From assembly GCA_041691795.1 (NCBI GenBank), contig JBEPTX010000001.1:372001-436000 (forward strand): 64,000 nt of DNA, read 5' to 3'. The position numbers and the translations under genes were made by a program. Below the pieces are notes generated by a model that searched no databases, was not told where the DNA came from, and saw only the letters and a program-made list of their open reading frames with translations. Every line of letters begins with the position of its first letter. Position 1 is the first letter of the stretch. Shown here one piece after another: positions 31,843 to 41,200 of this stretch. This DNA comes from JBEPTX01 sp041691795. GTDB taxonomy: Bacteria; Patescibacteriota; Saccharimonadia; Saccharimonadales; Saccharimonadaceae.

Positions 31843-33579
31843 ATGCTAGAAATCATCAATAAACTCACCACACGCCAAGTCGCCTACATCATGACGGCTG
31901 TTGCATGTGTTGTGTTTTTTACCTGTTTGAACAACCCATTCCAGGGTGACGACGCCACGCAGATCGTCAATAATCTGCCCGTTCACTTTATCCAAAACAT
32001 AGGATTTTTCTTTACCTCCAGTACGTTTTTCAATGGTGACGCGCTGGTTGGTTCGTATTACCGTCCAACGATGACAACCACTTTTTCGCTGCTGTACACG
32101 CTCTTTGGGACATGGACAGTTGCCTATCACGTCTTTCAAATCGCGCTCTTTACCACTGGTGCGTTTGTGCTGTACCTTTTCCTAAAGCACTTTCTGAAAC
32201 AAGTACCCGCCTTTTTACTTGCCCTGCTCTTTCTTGTCCACCCCATGAACTCCCAAATCGTTTTTTCTATCGCCTGTATGCAAGATGCCCTGCTGTTTTT
32301 GTTCGGTATCAGTGCGCTGTATGTGCTGGTACACTACCGTTCAACCAAAAGCCTACTTGCAGTTGCCGCACTCCTGACCTTGGCATTATTTTCGAAGGAA
32401 TCCGGCCTCGCCTATCCTGTGATGGCGTTTGCGTACCTGCTGCTGTTTGATAGAAAACGCATCTGGACTCTCGCCCGGATCGTAGTACTGCCGTTCATTA
32501 TATATGTCCTTCTCAAAACGCACGCTGTTGGACTGCTTGTGGCCAACGCCCAAGGAGCACCGATCGATAATCTCAGTCTTTTGGGCCGCCTGCTGACGGC
32601 ACCGTCGATCGTCCTATTCTATGCAAGCAAGTTTGTATTCCCATGGGATCTGGCAACCTGTTGGTATTGGACACACCCGACGCTAAGCGTCACTGGCGTG
32701 CTCGTACCGACGATCGTCGACCTGGCAATTGTTGGATTATTTGTGTATTTCGGATTACGAGTCCATCGCAAGCTTGGCAAGATAAAGTTTCGGACCTATC
32801 TGTTTTTCGCAGGCTGGGCAGTCCTCGGCCTTCTTCCGTATCTGCAGTTCACCCCGCTTGATATGACAGCCTGCGAAACATGGTTCTGTTTCTCGATGGT
32901 AGGCGTACTAGCGATGATTGGCATCGCACTCATGACGGTCAAAATCCCTAAACGACGTCTGCACCCAGAGTGGATCGTCATTATTGTACTAGTGCTGATT
33001 GCTGTCCTGGGGCTGCGTACGGCCATCAGAGGGACGGACTATAGTAGCCAGTATTCTATAGCTGTCCATGACCTGGCAGTGTCAAAAGATGATTATTCGG
33101 CCATGAATAATATTGCGCAGGAATATATCCACCAAAACAGATTCAACGAGGCCAAAGATATGGCTCAAAAGTCAATTGATATATTCCCGGGTGTCGGTAA
33201 CTACGACAACTTGGGCGTTGCTTTGCAGCAAACGGGTGACTACCCAGGGGCAATCAAGGCATACAAAGAAGCGCTCAATCATGGCACGATGGCCTTGGTG
33301 TACGAAAACTTGGGGGCAATGTACCTGGCCGACTGGAACAGCCCTTCGACAGATCAATTCTTCAAAAAAGCCCTCGAACTCTATCCAAAAAATTCCAAGT
33401 TATGGTCATACAAAGCCATCATGGAAGGGGCTAAGGGCAATAATCCTGGGGCAAGGATCGCTATTTTAAACGCTGCCAAATACGGCCAAGTCCCGCGCGC
33501 CCTCTACGCCAGCATTATGGCGCATACACCACTCGAATTTGACCTGCCGACACCAAAGACCCATATCGTTATCCCATAA
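31843..33579 (+). CDS. GT-C membrane glycosyltransferase with C-terminal TPRs (TMTC-like)
   Basis: A 578-aa protein. Residues about 10-350 contain roughly 10 TM helices. The first outside loop has NNPFQGDDATQI, with Asp36-Asp37 as the probable metal or donor-binding pair of GT-C enzymes. SYYRPTMTTTFSLLY resembles the R-P motif of TMTC/PMT-like proteins. Residues about 370-540 are TPRs (DDYSAMNNIAQEYIHQNRFN, VGNYDNLGVALQQTGDYPGA, ALVYENLGAMYL). In animals TMTC proteins O-mannosylate cadherins. The position among secreted beta-sandwich proteins suggests that those are its substrates, which is inference. It may instead transfer other sugars. Confidence 0.75.
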   Translation: MLEIINKLTTRQVAYIMTAVACVVFFTCLNNPFQGDDATQIVNNLPVHFIQNIGFFFTSSTFFNGDALVGSYYRPTMTTTFSLLYTLFGTWTVAYHVFQIALFTTGAFVLYLFLKHFLKQVPAFLLALLFLVHPMNSQIVFSIACMQDALLFLFGISALYVLVHYRSTKSLLAVAALLTLALFSKESGLAYPVMAFAYLLLFDRKRIWTLARIVVLPFIIYVLLKTHAVGLLVANAQGAPIDNLSLLGRLLTAPSIVLFYASKFVFPWDLATCWYWTHPTLSVTGVLVPTIVDLAIVGLFVYFGLRVHRKLGKIKFRTYLFFAGWAVLGLLPYLQFTPLDMTACETWFCFSMVGVLAMIGIALMTVKIPKRRLHPEWIVIIVLVLIAVLGLRTAIRGTDYSSQYSIAVHDLAVSKDDYSAMNNIAQEYIHQNRFNEAKDMAQKSIDIFPGVGNYDNLGVALQQTGDYPGAIKAYKEALNHGTMALVYENLGAMYLADWNSPSTDQFFKKALELYPKNSKLWSYKAIMEGAKGNNPGARIAILNAAKYGQVPRALYASIMAHTPLEFDLPTPKTHIVIP

Positions 33580-33652
33580 TGACTTCTCCACAGATGGCAA
33601 TGGTCATGCATTCACGCAAATTGGACTTTAGAAAAATTAGTAAAGATTTTTG

Positions 33653-33681
33653 TTGACACGCCATAATGCTCGTGCTACTAT
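33653..33681 (+). promoter_or_regulatory. sigma70-type promoter of the WxL-like gene at 33725
   Basis: TTGACA (33653-33658), a 17-nt spacer and TACTAT (33676-33681). The leader is about 36 nt and contains TCTTAGCGAAA (33684-33694), also found in the leader of the giant fibre gene. Confidence 0.75.
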
Positions 33682-33724
33682 TCTCTTAGCGAAACTACTA
33701 AAAGTTAGTAAAAACAAAATAAAA

Positions 33725-34918
33725 ATGAAAAAACCACCACTAAAATCACTAAAACAACTTCTCAGCTTCCCATTGGTACTAGCACTTGTGTTGGCACAGG
33801 TTTTCTTTCCTATTAGCAATGCGAATGCCGCTCAGATTGTGCCACGTAACCTGACCCTTCAGGCTGTCGGTGCCCATGGTGGTTCCGCACCAGGTGCTGT
33901 TGCACCTAACCAATATTCGAACCATGAATTCCTTTTCACGATACCTACTACCGGTACTAATGTTGGCTCAATCAAATTCGACTACTGTACAACGGCCGCT
34001 CCAACCATTGCCATCGGTTGTGTTGCACCAACCGGCCTCGATACCGCCAATGCTGGCTTCACCAGCGTCACTGGTGCCTTCACAAGCGTTGTCAGCACCG
34101 CTGCTAACTCTGTGTACCTATCACGATCAGCAAGTTCGCCGGGTGCAGGTGTATTTGACGAACGTTTGACAAACATCATCAACCCTACGAGCGTCAACGG
34201 TGAAACATTCTTTGTCCGTATTACCACCTATACCAGCACCAACACAACAGGTAGTATCATCGACAGCGGTACGGTAGCTGCGGCTACTAACCGACCGATC
34301 GTCTTGACTGGTACGATGCCTGAGTCCCTCGTCTTTTGTACAGGTGCCCTCATTGGTCTGACTGCGTCGGTGCCTGACTGTAGCACTGCAACTAGTGGTA
34401 ATATCACCTTTGACTCACTCTTCTCGCCAACGGCCACAGCAACGGCCACATCACAGATGGCTGCCTCTACCAATGCTGGTACAGGGTATATCATCACCGT
34501 CAATGGAGCTACTCTCACCTCTGGTGCAAATACCATTACAGCTATACCGTCACCTGGTAGTGTCAGTAACTTTGGTAACAGCCAATTTGGTATGAACCTG
34601 AGGCTCAACACACTCATGACTTCAGGAGTGCCTTCAATAGCGCTTGGTCTTGATATCGCTTCTGCGTCAGATAACGCTCTCCTGAGGGGCATGCCTCAAC
34701 CTGACTACAACACCCCTGATACGTTTACCTACGTCGACGGGGCTGCGGTTGCCAAAAGTGACCACCTGACTCCTGGTTCTCCGGCTGGCTATGGGCCAAA
34801 TCCGGTGGCAACAAATGCCCAGATCTATACCGCATCGTACATAGTGAACGTCCCAGGTAGCCAGGCAGCCGGTACCTATACGGCAACACTCACCTACATC
34901 TGTACGCCAACTTTCTAG
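33725..34918 (+). CDS. secreted WxL-like protein, paralog A
   Basis: A 397-aa protein starting at ATG 33725; the frame opening at 33650 lies within the promoter. The signal peptide is basic, then LVLALVLAQVFFPISNANA. Two beta-sandwich regions follow. The C-terminal half has TGTMPESLVFCTGA, PDCSTATSG, LFSPTATATATSQMAASTNA and a closing AAGTYTATLTYICTPTF. The last motif is like the end of WxL domains (A-G-x-Y-x-A-x-L-T-W-x-L) with Tyr-Ile-Cys instead. The next gene at 34988 is a clear paralog. Proteins of this kind bind peptidoglycan or a partner in Gram-positives. Confidence 0.65.
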   Translation: MKKPPLKSLKQLLSFPLVLALVLAQVFFPISNANAAQIVPRNLTLQAVGAHGGSAPGAVAPNQYSNHEFLFTIPTTGTNVGSIKFDYCTTAAPTIAIGCVAPTGLDTANAGFTSVTGAFTSVVSTAANSVYLSRSASSPGAGVFDERLTNIINPTSVNGETFFVRITTYTSTNTTGSIIDSGTVAAATNRPIVLTGTMPESLVFCTGALIGLTASVPDCSTATSGNITFDSLFSPTATATATSQMAASTNAGTGYIITVNGATLTSGANTITAIPSPGSVSNFGNSQFGMNLRLNTLMTSGVPSIALGLDIASASDNALLRGMPQPDYNTPDTFTYVDGAAVAKSDHLTPGSPAGYGPNPVATNAQIYTASYIVNVPGSQAAGTYTATLTYICTPTF

Positions 34919-34950
34919 GATAGAACATACCTAAACTTGCTCATAATCCG

Positions 34951-34980
34951 TTGACTGCGCTTCTGCGCTTATGGTACAAT
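34951..34980 (+). promoter_or_regulatory. promoter of paralog B
   Basis: TTGACT (34951-34956), an 18-nt spacer and an extended -10 TGG-TACAAT (34975-34980), 7 nt before ATG 34988. A leaderless mRNA is expected. Confidence 0.7.
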
Positions 34981-34987
34981 TCCACAC

Positions 34988-36112
34988 ATGAGAGTGAGTG
35001 GACGGGTATTATTGAGTGTATTGCTATTGGTAACTTCGGTCACCTCTATACTGCAGTCGCAAGATGCACATGCAGCCCAAATCACAACTCGTAGTCTTAC
35101 ATTACAAACAGGTGCTGGTGGTGACGGTGGATCAAAACCGAGCGGTGTCGTCAACCACGCATTCACCTTTACTGCGCCTGGTTCTACAGCTATCCAATCC
35201 GTCAAATTTGAATATTGTACAACAGCCTCTGTTACAGCGTGTGTTGCCCCAGCAGGCATGACCGCAACCGGTGCCACCATCAGTGGTGGTGGCTGGTCTA
35301 TAGGCGCAGTCACCCCTAGTGCGACGGCTCCTTACATTACACACTCTGGTACGGTAAATATTAGCGCAGGAGTTACCTTTACTCTTGTCGGTGTGACCAA
35401 CCCATCAGCAACCAACTCGACATTCTTCGTCCGTATTACTACATACACTTCTACTGACAGGTCAACTGGTCTGACCGACAGTGGTAGCGTCGCCGCAAGC
35501 ACCGCTACACAGATCGTCGTCACCGGCACTATGCCTGAATCGATCGTCTTTTGCACCGGCGCCGTTATTTCTATGGTAGGTAGCATCCCTGACTGTACGA
35601 CTGCGACTGCTGGATCTGTTACTTTCAACCAGCTATTCTCGCCTACCGATACCGCAACGGCGACATCACAGATGGCCGCGTCCACCAATGCGGCGTCGGG
35701 CTATGTCATCACGGTAAGTGGTACTAGTTTGGTATCGGGTGGTAATACTATTGCCGATGCGGGCGGTACAGCAACATCAGTTGCCGGTAGTCGAGGTACG
35801 AGTAAATTTGGACTGAATCTCGTCGCCAATACAACTGCCGCTGCTACCCCTGCAGTGGGTGCAGCAATCAACCCAGTGTCCAACATCGGTTTAGTGCTTC
35901 GAGGTCAGGCAACGACAGACTTTGGTACAGCGGATTCGTTCGCCTATGCGAGCGGAGGCAGTACGATCGCAAGAAGCGACTACACATCAGGTGGTCCATT
36001 CCCGACGAACGGGCAGAAATATACCGTATCGTACTTCGCCAATGTATCAGGTAGCCAGGCCGCGGGCAGTTATGCGGCCACATTAACCTACGTGTGTACA
36101 GCGACGTTTTAA
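34988..36112 (+). CDS. secreted WxL-like protein, paralog B
   Basis: A 374-aa protein with a signal peptide (LLSVLLLVTSVTSILQSQDAHA). It shares with the preceding gene the motifs TGTMPESIVFCTGA, PDCTTATAG, LFSPTDTATATSQMAASTNA and GSYAATLTYVCTATF. The two are tandem duplicates that differ most in the first beta domain and in the loop before the end. Each copy has its own promoter. Four conserved cysteines may form disulfides. It lies 3 bp before the DUF916-like gene, the usual partner of WxL proteins. Confidence 0.65.
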   Translation: MRVSGRVLLSVLLLVTSVTSILQSQDAHAAQITTRSLTLQTGAGGDGGSKPSGVVNHAFTFTAPGSTAIQSVKFEYCTTASVTACVAPAGMTATGATISGGGWSIGAVTPSATAPYITHSGTVNISAGVTFTLVGVTNPSATNSTFFVRITTYTSTDRSTGLTDSGSVAASTATQIVVTGTMPESIVFCTGAVISMVGSIPDCTTATAGSVTFNQLFSPTDTATATSQMAASTNAASGYVITVSGTSLVSGGNTIADAGGTATSVAGSRGTSKFGLNLVANTTAAATPAVGAAINPVSNIGLVLRGQATTDFGTADSFAYASGGSTIARSDYTSGGPFPTNGQKYTVSYFANVSGSQAAGSYAATLTYVCTATF

Positions 36113-36115
36113 TAC

Positions 36116-37114
36116 ATGAAAAAAATCATTTCAATCACCACAATCGCACTCGGAACCCTTAGTCTAGCCTTTGGTCTATTTGCCGCAGTGCCACACGTTG
36201 CGGCCCAGGCAGCAACAACTCCAGGTTCTGGCCAGGCACTCGAAATTGGTCCTCCTGTCATCAACTTGGTAGCCGACCCCGGTCAAACAGTCAAAGCACA
36301 GATCAGCCTGCGTGACATTTCAACCAGCAAACTTATCGTTACCAACGAGGTCAATGATTTTGTTGCGAATGGCGAAGATGGTACACCAAAGATCCTGCTG
36401 AAAGAAACTGAACCAAACCCCTATTCTATGAGAACGTGGATTACTCCGTTACCACAGTTTACTTTGGTACCAAAACAGATTCAAACGCTCAGTGTAACAT
36501 TGAAGGTTCCTACGACCGCCTCACCGGGTGGATATTACGCAGTTATTCGCTTTACTGGTACTCCACCAGAACTACAGGGTACCGGTGTATCACTATCAGC
36601 CAGTTTGGGTGCATTAGTGCTGCTAAGGGTGAACGGTGCTGCCAAGGAACAAATGAATGTTGTTGAATTTTCTGCCAACAAAGATGGCAAGACTAACTGG
36701 TTATTCGAATCACTACCTGTCAACTTTGTCGAACGTATCAAGAATGATGGCAACATCCACGAACAACCTATCGGACAGATTGCGGTGACTGACATGTTTG
36801 GCAAGCCAGTCGCTGCATTTAGCGTCAACTCACCACCTCGAAATGTTCTACCAAATAGTATTCGCAAGTTTGATGCAACGATGGATAGTAAAGCAGCTGA
36901 AAACAGATGGTTATTTGGTAAATACACCGCTACTCTAACGCTTAAATATGGTACTGATCATAAGGTTCTCACTAGTACGACGACGTTTTGGATAATCCCA
37001 TACACCTTGATTGCGATCATCATCTTGATACTCATTGCGGTCTCTAGTGCTCTCTTCTTCGGCATCAAGCGCTACAACCGCTACATCATCAGCCAAGCAC
37101 GTCGACGAAGGTAG
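36116..37114 (+). CDS. DUF916/WxLIP-like membrane-anchored protein
   Basis: A 332-aa protein with a signal peptide (residues 1-30), two Ig-like beta domains and a C-terminal TM (about 297-318, LIAIIILILIAVSSALFF) followed by a basic cytoplasmic tail ending RRRR. It begins with EIGPPVINLVADPGQTVKAQISLRD and has TPLPQFTLVPKQIQTLSVTLKVP. This is the DUF916 (WxL peptidoglycan- and host-binding) pattern. In lactobacilli and enterococci such proteins sit with WxL proteins and hold them at the wall. Here it follows two WxL-like genes, supporting one surface complex. Confidence 0.75.
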   Translation: MKKIISITTIALGTLSLAFGLFAAVPHVAAQAATTPGSGQALEIGPPVINLVADPGQTVKAQISLRDISTSKLIVTNEVNDFVANGEDGTPKILLKETEPNPYSMRTWITPLPQFTLVPKQIQTLSVTLKVPTTASPGGYYAVIRFTGTPPELQGTGVSLSASLGALVLLRVNGAAKEQMNVVEFSANKDGKTNWLFESLPVNFVERIKNDGNIHEQPIGQIAVTDMFGKPVAAFSVNSPPRNVLPNSIRKFDATMDSKAAENRWLFGKYTATLTLKYGTDHKVLTSTTTFWIIPYTLIAIIILILIAVSSALFFGIKRYNRYIISQARRRR

Positions 37115-37141
37115 TTACCGACGACCTCTAGCGGTACATGG

Positions 37142-37147
37142 TACAAT
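37142..37147 (+). promoter_or_regulatory. -10 element of the PKD protein gene
   Basis: TACAAT, six nt before ATG 37154. An ATG at 37148 directly abuts the hexamer and is less likely to be used. Confidence 0.5.
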
Positions 37148-37153
37148 ATGGTT

Positions 37154-38110
37154 ATGTCTAGCTGGCTCAAACTAAGCCCCCATCATCATAGCGGACGTGC
37201 TCTCGGGCACGAACATACATCGTATGCTCCACTTGGAGTGCTACTACTGGCCGTTGGTCTGATTCTATCTGTATATACTGCCTACGCGGCGACGCCTTAT
37301 ACAGGTCCAGAGGCGGGGTCAATTGGCCTGCACGGTGTCGTGCCAGGCAAACCACCTACAACAGCAGCAACGATCAAATCGCCAGCCAATGGTCAGCACT
37401 TTAGCGCGACGCCGATTACAGTTTCGGGAACTTGTCCGCCAAACACATTAGTTGAAATATTTAAAAACGACATCTTTGCAGGCTCGACGGCATGTAGTAA
37501 CGCGGGTACTTACACAGTCGAGGTTGATCTGTTAATAGGGGCAAATATCCTGATTGCCCGGGTATATGATGCTCTCAATCAGCCTGGCCCAGATTCGAAC
37601 GCTATTACTGTATTCTACGATGCGCTGCCGCTCCAGGCAGGAGCCCTGGCTGCGCTGGACTTTGGTGGGCCTCAGATGCTACTTAACACTGATGCTGCAT
37701 TTCGTGGATCATTCCCCGATCAAGACATGCCTGCACCTCTGACAATCATTGGTGGCCGACCACCATTTGCGGTTAATATCCAATGGGGCGATTCATCAAA
37801 TAATTTAGTGCCTCGTAATGATAATGTGACTTTTACAACAACACATAAATATAAAAAACCAGGTGTCTACCAGATTAGTTTCCAGGCAACTGATGCCGAT
37901 GGACGCGTTGCATTCCTGACGGTACCTGCGATTATTAACGGCCAACCCGACCTTGCCCCAACAGTTGAAGGTTCGACGACCAAGGTTAATCCATTGGTGG
38001 CACTGTGGCCGCTCTATGTCGCCCTTGTCGCTGTTGTGATCAGTTTCTGGCTAGGTGAACGCCGCGAAAAACACGTCCTTGCCAAACATCACCAACTTGT
38101 GACGTCGTAA
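37154..38110 (+). CDS. PKD-domain surface protein with two membrane segments
   Basis: A 318-aa protein. The first TM (about residues 26-44, APLGVLLLAVGLILSVYTAYA) is followed by an Ig-like domain (PANGQHFSATPITVSGTCPPN, then GANILIARVYDALNQPGPDS). A PKD domain follows (about 195-265, FAVNIQWGDSSN, HKYKKPGVYQISFQATDADG). The C-terminal TM (about 280-298) precedes a basic tail. It is an anchored adhesion-type protein of the same cluster. The start is set by the -10 element. Confidence 0.7.
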   Translation: MSSWLKLSPHHHSGRALGHEHTSYAPLGVLLLAVGLILSVYTAYAATPYTGPEAGSIGLHGVVPGKPPTTAATIKSPANGQHFSATPITVSGTCPPNTLVEIFKNDIFAGSTACSNAGTYTVEVDLLIGANILIARVYDALNQPGPDSNAITVFYDALPLQAGALAALDFGGPQMLLNTDAAFRGSFPDQDMPAPLTIIGGRPPFAVNIQWGDSSNNLVPRNDNVTFTTTHKYKKPGVYQISFQATDADGRVAFLTVPAIINGQPDLAPTVEGSTTKVNPLVALWPLYVALVAVVISFWLGERREKHVLAKHHQLVTS

Positions 38111-38132
38111 GTCTCGACCTCAAGAAAAATAC

Positions 38133-38162
38133 TTGCACATGTAAAACTACTTATGTTACAAT
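38133..38162 (+). promoter_or_regulatory. promoter of the giant fibre gene
   Basis: TTGCAC (38133-38138), an 18-nt spacer and TACAAT (38157-38162); TTACAA one base earlier gives a 17-nt spacer. Transcription should start near 38169. Confidence 0.6.
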
Positions 38163-38169
38163 TGCCACA

Positions 38170-38255
38170 AGCTTTTAGATGGCACCACACGTCTTAGCGA
38201 AATAAACAATATTAAATCCCCCAGGGGTAAAAAGCTAAAATAAACATGTGGTGCC
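38170..38255 (+). promoter_or_regulatory. candidate pseudoknotted leader covering the start codon
   Basis: Two stems interleave. AGCTTTT (38170-38176) can pair with AAAAGCT (38229-38235), and GGCACCACA (38181-38189) with TGTGGTGCC (38247-38255). The second stem overlaps the ATG at 38246-38248. This is H-type pseudoknot topology in a leader of about 77 nt, and it could block translation. No known riboswitch consensus was recognised. Confidence 0.5.
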
Positions 38256-41200
38256 ACCATCCCACTTTTCGTATTAGTCGTCAGACATTTGTATTGATCG
38301 CTGCATCGATTCTATTCGCTGTACTTTTAACAATACTTGTCATTGCACGACCTGCCCACGCCACTACAGGAATTAATAAGACTATTAATTTCCAGGGGCG
38401 ATTATTGACGTCCGCAGGTGCAGCAGTTCCCGACGGTTGGTACAACATTGAATTCAAGATTTACCAAGACGGTGACGGATGTGTGCCCGGCGGTAGTTCA
38501 CCTTGTGGTGGAACACTGAAATGGACTGAGGATTACCTCAACAACAACTTCCCTTCCAACCACGCTGTTCAGGTCAAAAACGGCTTTATGTCGGTCAACC
38601 TGGGTTCGGTGACGCCATTTGGTTCAAATGTTGACTGGAATCAGGACACATTATGGCTTTCGATGAACGTTGGTAACACCAACGCAACCTGTACTCCATT
38701 TGCTTCGTGTGCTGGCGACGGCGAGATGCTGCCGATGAAGCGAATGACGGCCAGCCCCTACGCACTGAATTCCGGCCAACTTAATGGCCTGACCAGCGCC
38801 AACTTCGTCCAACTAGCCCAAGGTGTCCAAACAGATGCGACTACCAGCACTAGCAGTATTTTCATCAACAAAACCGGTAGCGGCAACCTGTTGCAACTGC
38901 AGGCTGGTGGCAATGATGCCTTCACCCTGAATAACACGGGTGATCTTCAGTTTGGCGCCAACGCCAACCACACACTATCTGTCGCAACCTCCGCCGCTAG
39001 TACAAACGGCAAAACTCTGACAATGTCAGCAGGCACTGGTGGTACTGGTACGGGTTCGACCGGTGGTAATTTGACACTCCAGGGTGGCGCAGCTGGTGGA
39101 ACCAACGGCACAGGTGGAAATGTCAGTGTCGACGCTGGCGCGGGAACTGGTTCTGGCGCTGACGGTAACCTGAACATTGGAACCACTCACGCCAGCGCAA
39201 TCCAAATTGGTAGCACCTCACTCGCTAGTGGTACACAGACCATCGGCGTCGGCAACAGTACTGGCGCTGGCACGACGAACGTCACGATTGGCCAAGGTAG
39301 CCTGGCTGCTGCTGGTACGAGTGGAAACGGCGAGACTGTTGTGCAGTCAAAAGGCAATACAATTATCGGCACCAACGGGGTTGTCCGAGCGACATTCGAT
39401 ACATCAAACACTCTCTATCTAGGTAACGGTGGCTTGGCATTTGCACCAAACGATTTCACTGTCCAAGGTACCTCTAGCGCCACCACCGGTGTGGCCGGTG
39501 CTTCGCTGACACTCCAGGGTGGTAGCGCGATCGTTGGTACTGCCGGTGGCGGTAATACTTTCGTCAACGCTGGAGCAGGAACTGGGGGCGGTAGTGATGG
39601 TGCTTTACTCCTCGGTAGCAGCCACACTGCCACTATTCAGGTTGGCAACTCAGCACTTGGTGGTGGCGCTACGCAAAGCATCGGTGTCGGCAACAACACC
39701 AGCGGCAGCGGCACGACAACTCTCAACATCGGTAGCAACGCGACAGGCAGTGGCGCAACGAACGTCAACATCGGTGGCGGTACCCTCAGTGCAGCAACCA
39801 ACTCGACGGTACTACAGGCAAAGAACAACACCGTCATCGGAACCAATAACGTCGCACGTGCGACATTTGACACGACTGGCAAACTGTACTTGGGTGATAG
39901 CACAACGGCTGCAGGCACTGGCACATTTACGATCCAGGGTTCGACTGGTGCGGCTAGCAATGCTGGATACACTGTCGCACTCCAGGGTGGTACGGCTGGA
40001 ACTGGCGCAGTCAACGGTGGTGATATCACACTACAGGGTGGTACGAGTGCTGGTGGTGTCCAGGGCCAGATCAAGTTTGCTTCGGCCAGCGGATTCACGA
40101 CAGACACAATCTCTGCCTATGGTAGCAACACCACTATTGCACAAACAAGCGTCGATAACTTTAGCTCTGTGAGCATCAGCGCCAGCACGACAAGTTTGAC
40201 CATCACTGTCCCTGCGCCAACGACCAAATACAGCGGCCGCATCCTCTACGTTCAACTCACCGGAGCAAACTCTATCACTCTGGCACCAAATGGTGGCACA
40301 AACCTGACGATGAGCCCAGGTACCGTCATTGGACTGGTTTGGAACACGACAACTAACGGCTGGTTGAATGCTGGTGCAGATACAAATGGATTCATCCAAA
40401 ACCAAAATGGCAGTACACAAACGGCAACCTTCAAGATTAGTGGTGTTGGTACTGCCGGAAGCTTTGTTGGCGCGACCCTAGACGGTGTCAGTGGTGCTCT
40501 TGGCATCGGAACGACTGGGGCAACTGCCGTCAGTGTCGGTAACGTTACCGCTGCTACCACCGTGCTATTGCAGGGTGGTAACACTAGCACAGCTGTCAGC
40601 ATCCAGACAATCGCCAGCGGTACAATTGCCGTTGGTACAGCCAATGTAAATAACACTATCCAAATCGGTAACACCGCGAACGCCGTCACGCAAAATATTA
40701 CGATTGGTGGCAACGCTAACGGTGGTACACAAAATGTCACTATTGGTAGCGCAAGCGGCGCTGCTGCTGGTACAACCACAATTCAGTCCAAAGGCAACAC
40801 GACATTTGCCACCAATGGCACTACCCGAGCAACATTTGATGCCAGCAACAATTTCACGATTAACGCTAGGACAATACACAACGATACGGTCACGATGGCC
40901 CAAAACGCACAAGTAGGCTTTAATATTCAAGGAACGACTGGGGCATACACGTATAAAGCCAATGGTAACGCAGGTTACCTCTACGACAACGGCTCCTCCC
41001 TGCACCTCGGCTACACGCCATCGGGAACAGCTGGTGGGGCGATTGATCCGACTGATGTATCAAACGACGCGTTGGTACTGGGCAACATTGGCACGAACCT
41101 CACCACAGCTATAAACGCCGGAGTTCGCTGGGGTGATAACCTAATCGACAACGGTGGATTCGAATATGGGTGTAGCGGTTGGAAATCGAACTGTACCGTC

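Noticed and set aside
39519..40172. Long alternative frames inside the fibre gene (both strands)
   Set aside because: They mirror the Gly/Thr/Ala repeats of the real frame and give low-complexity products without starts, ribosome sites or domains.
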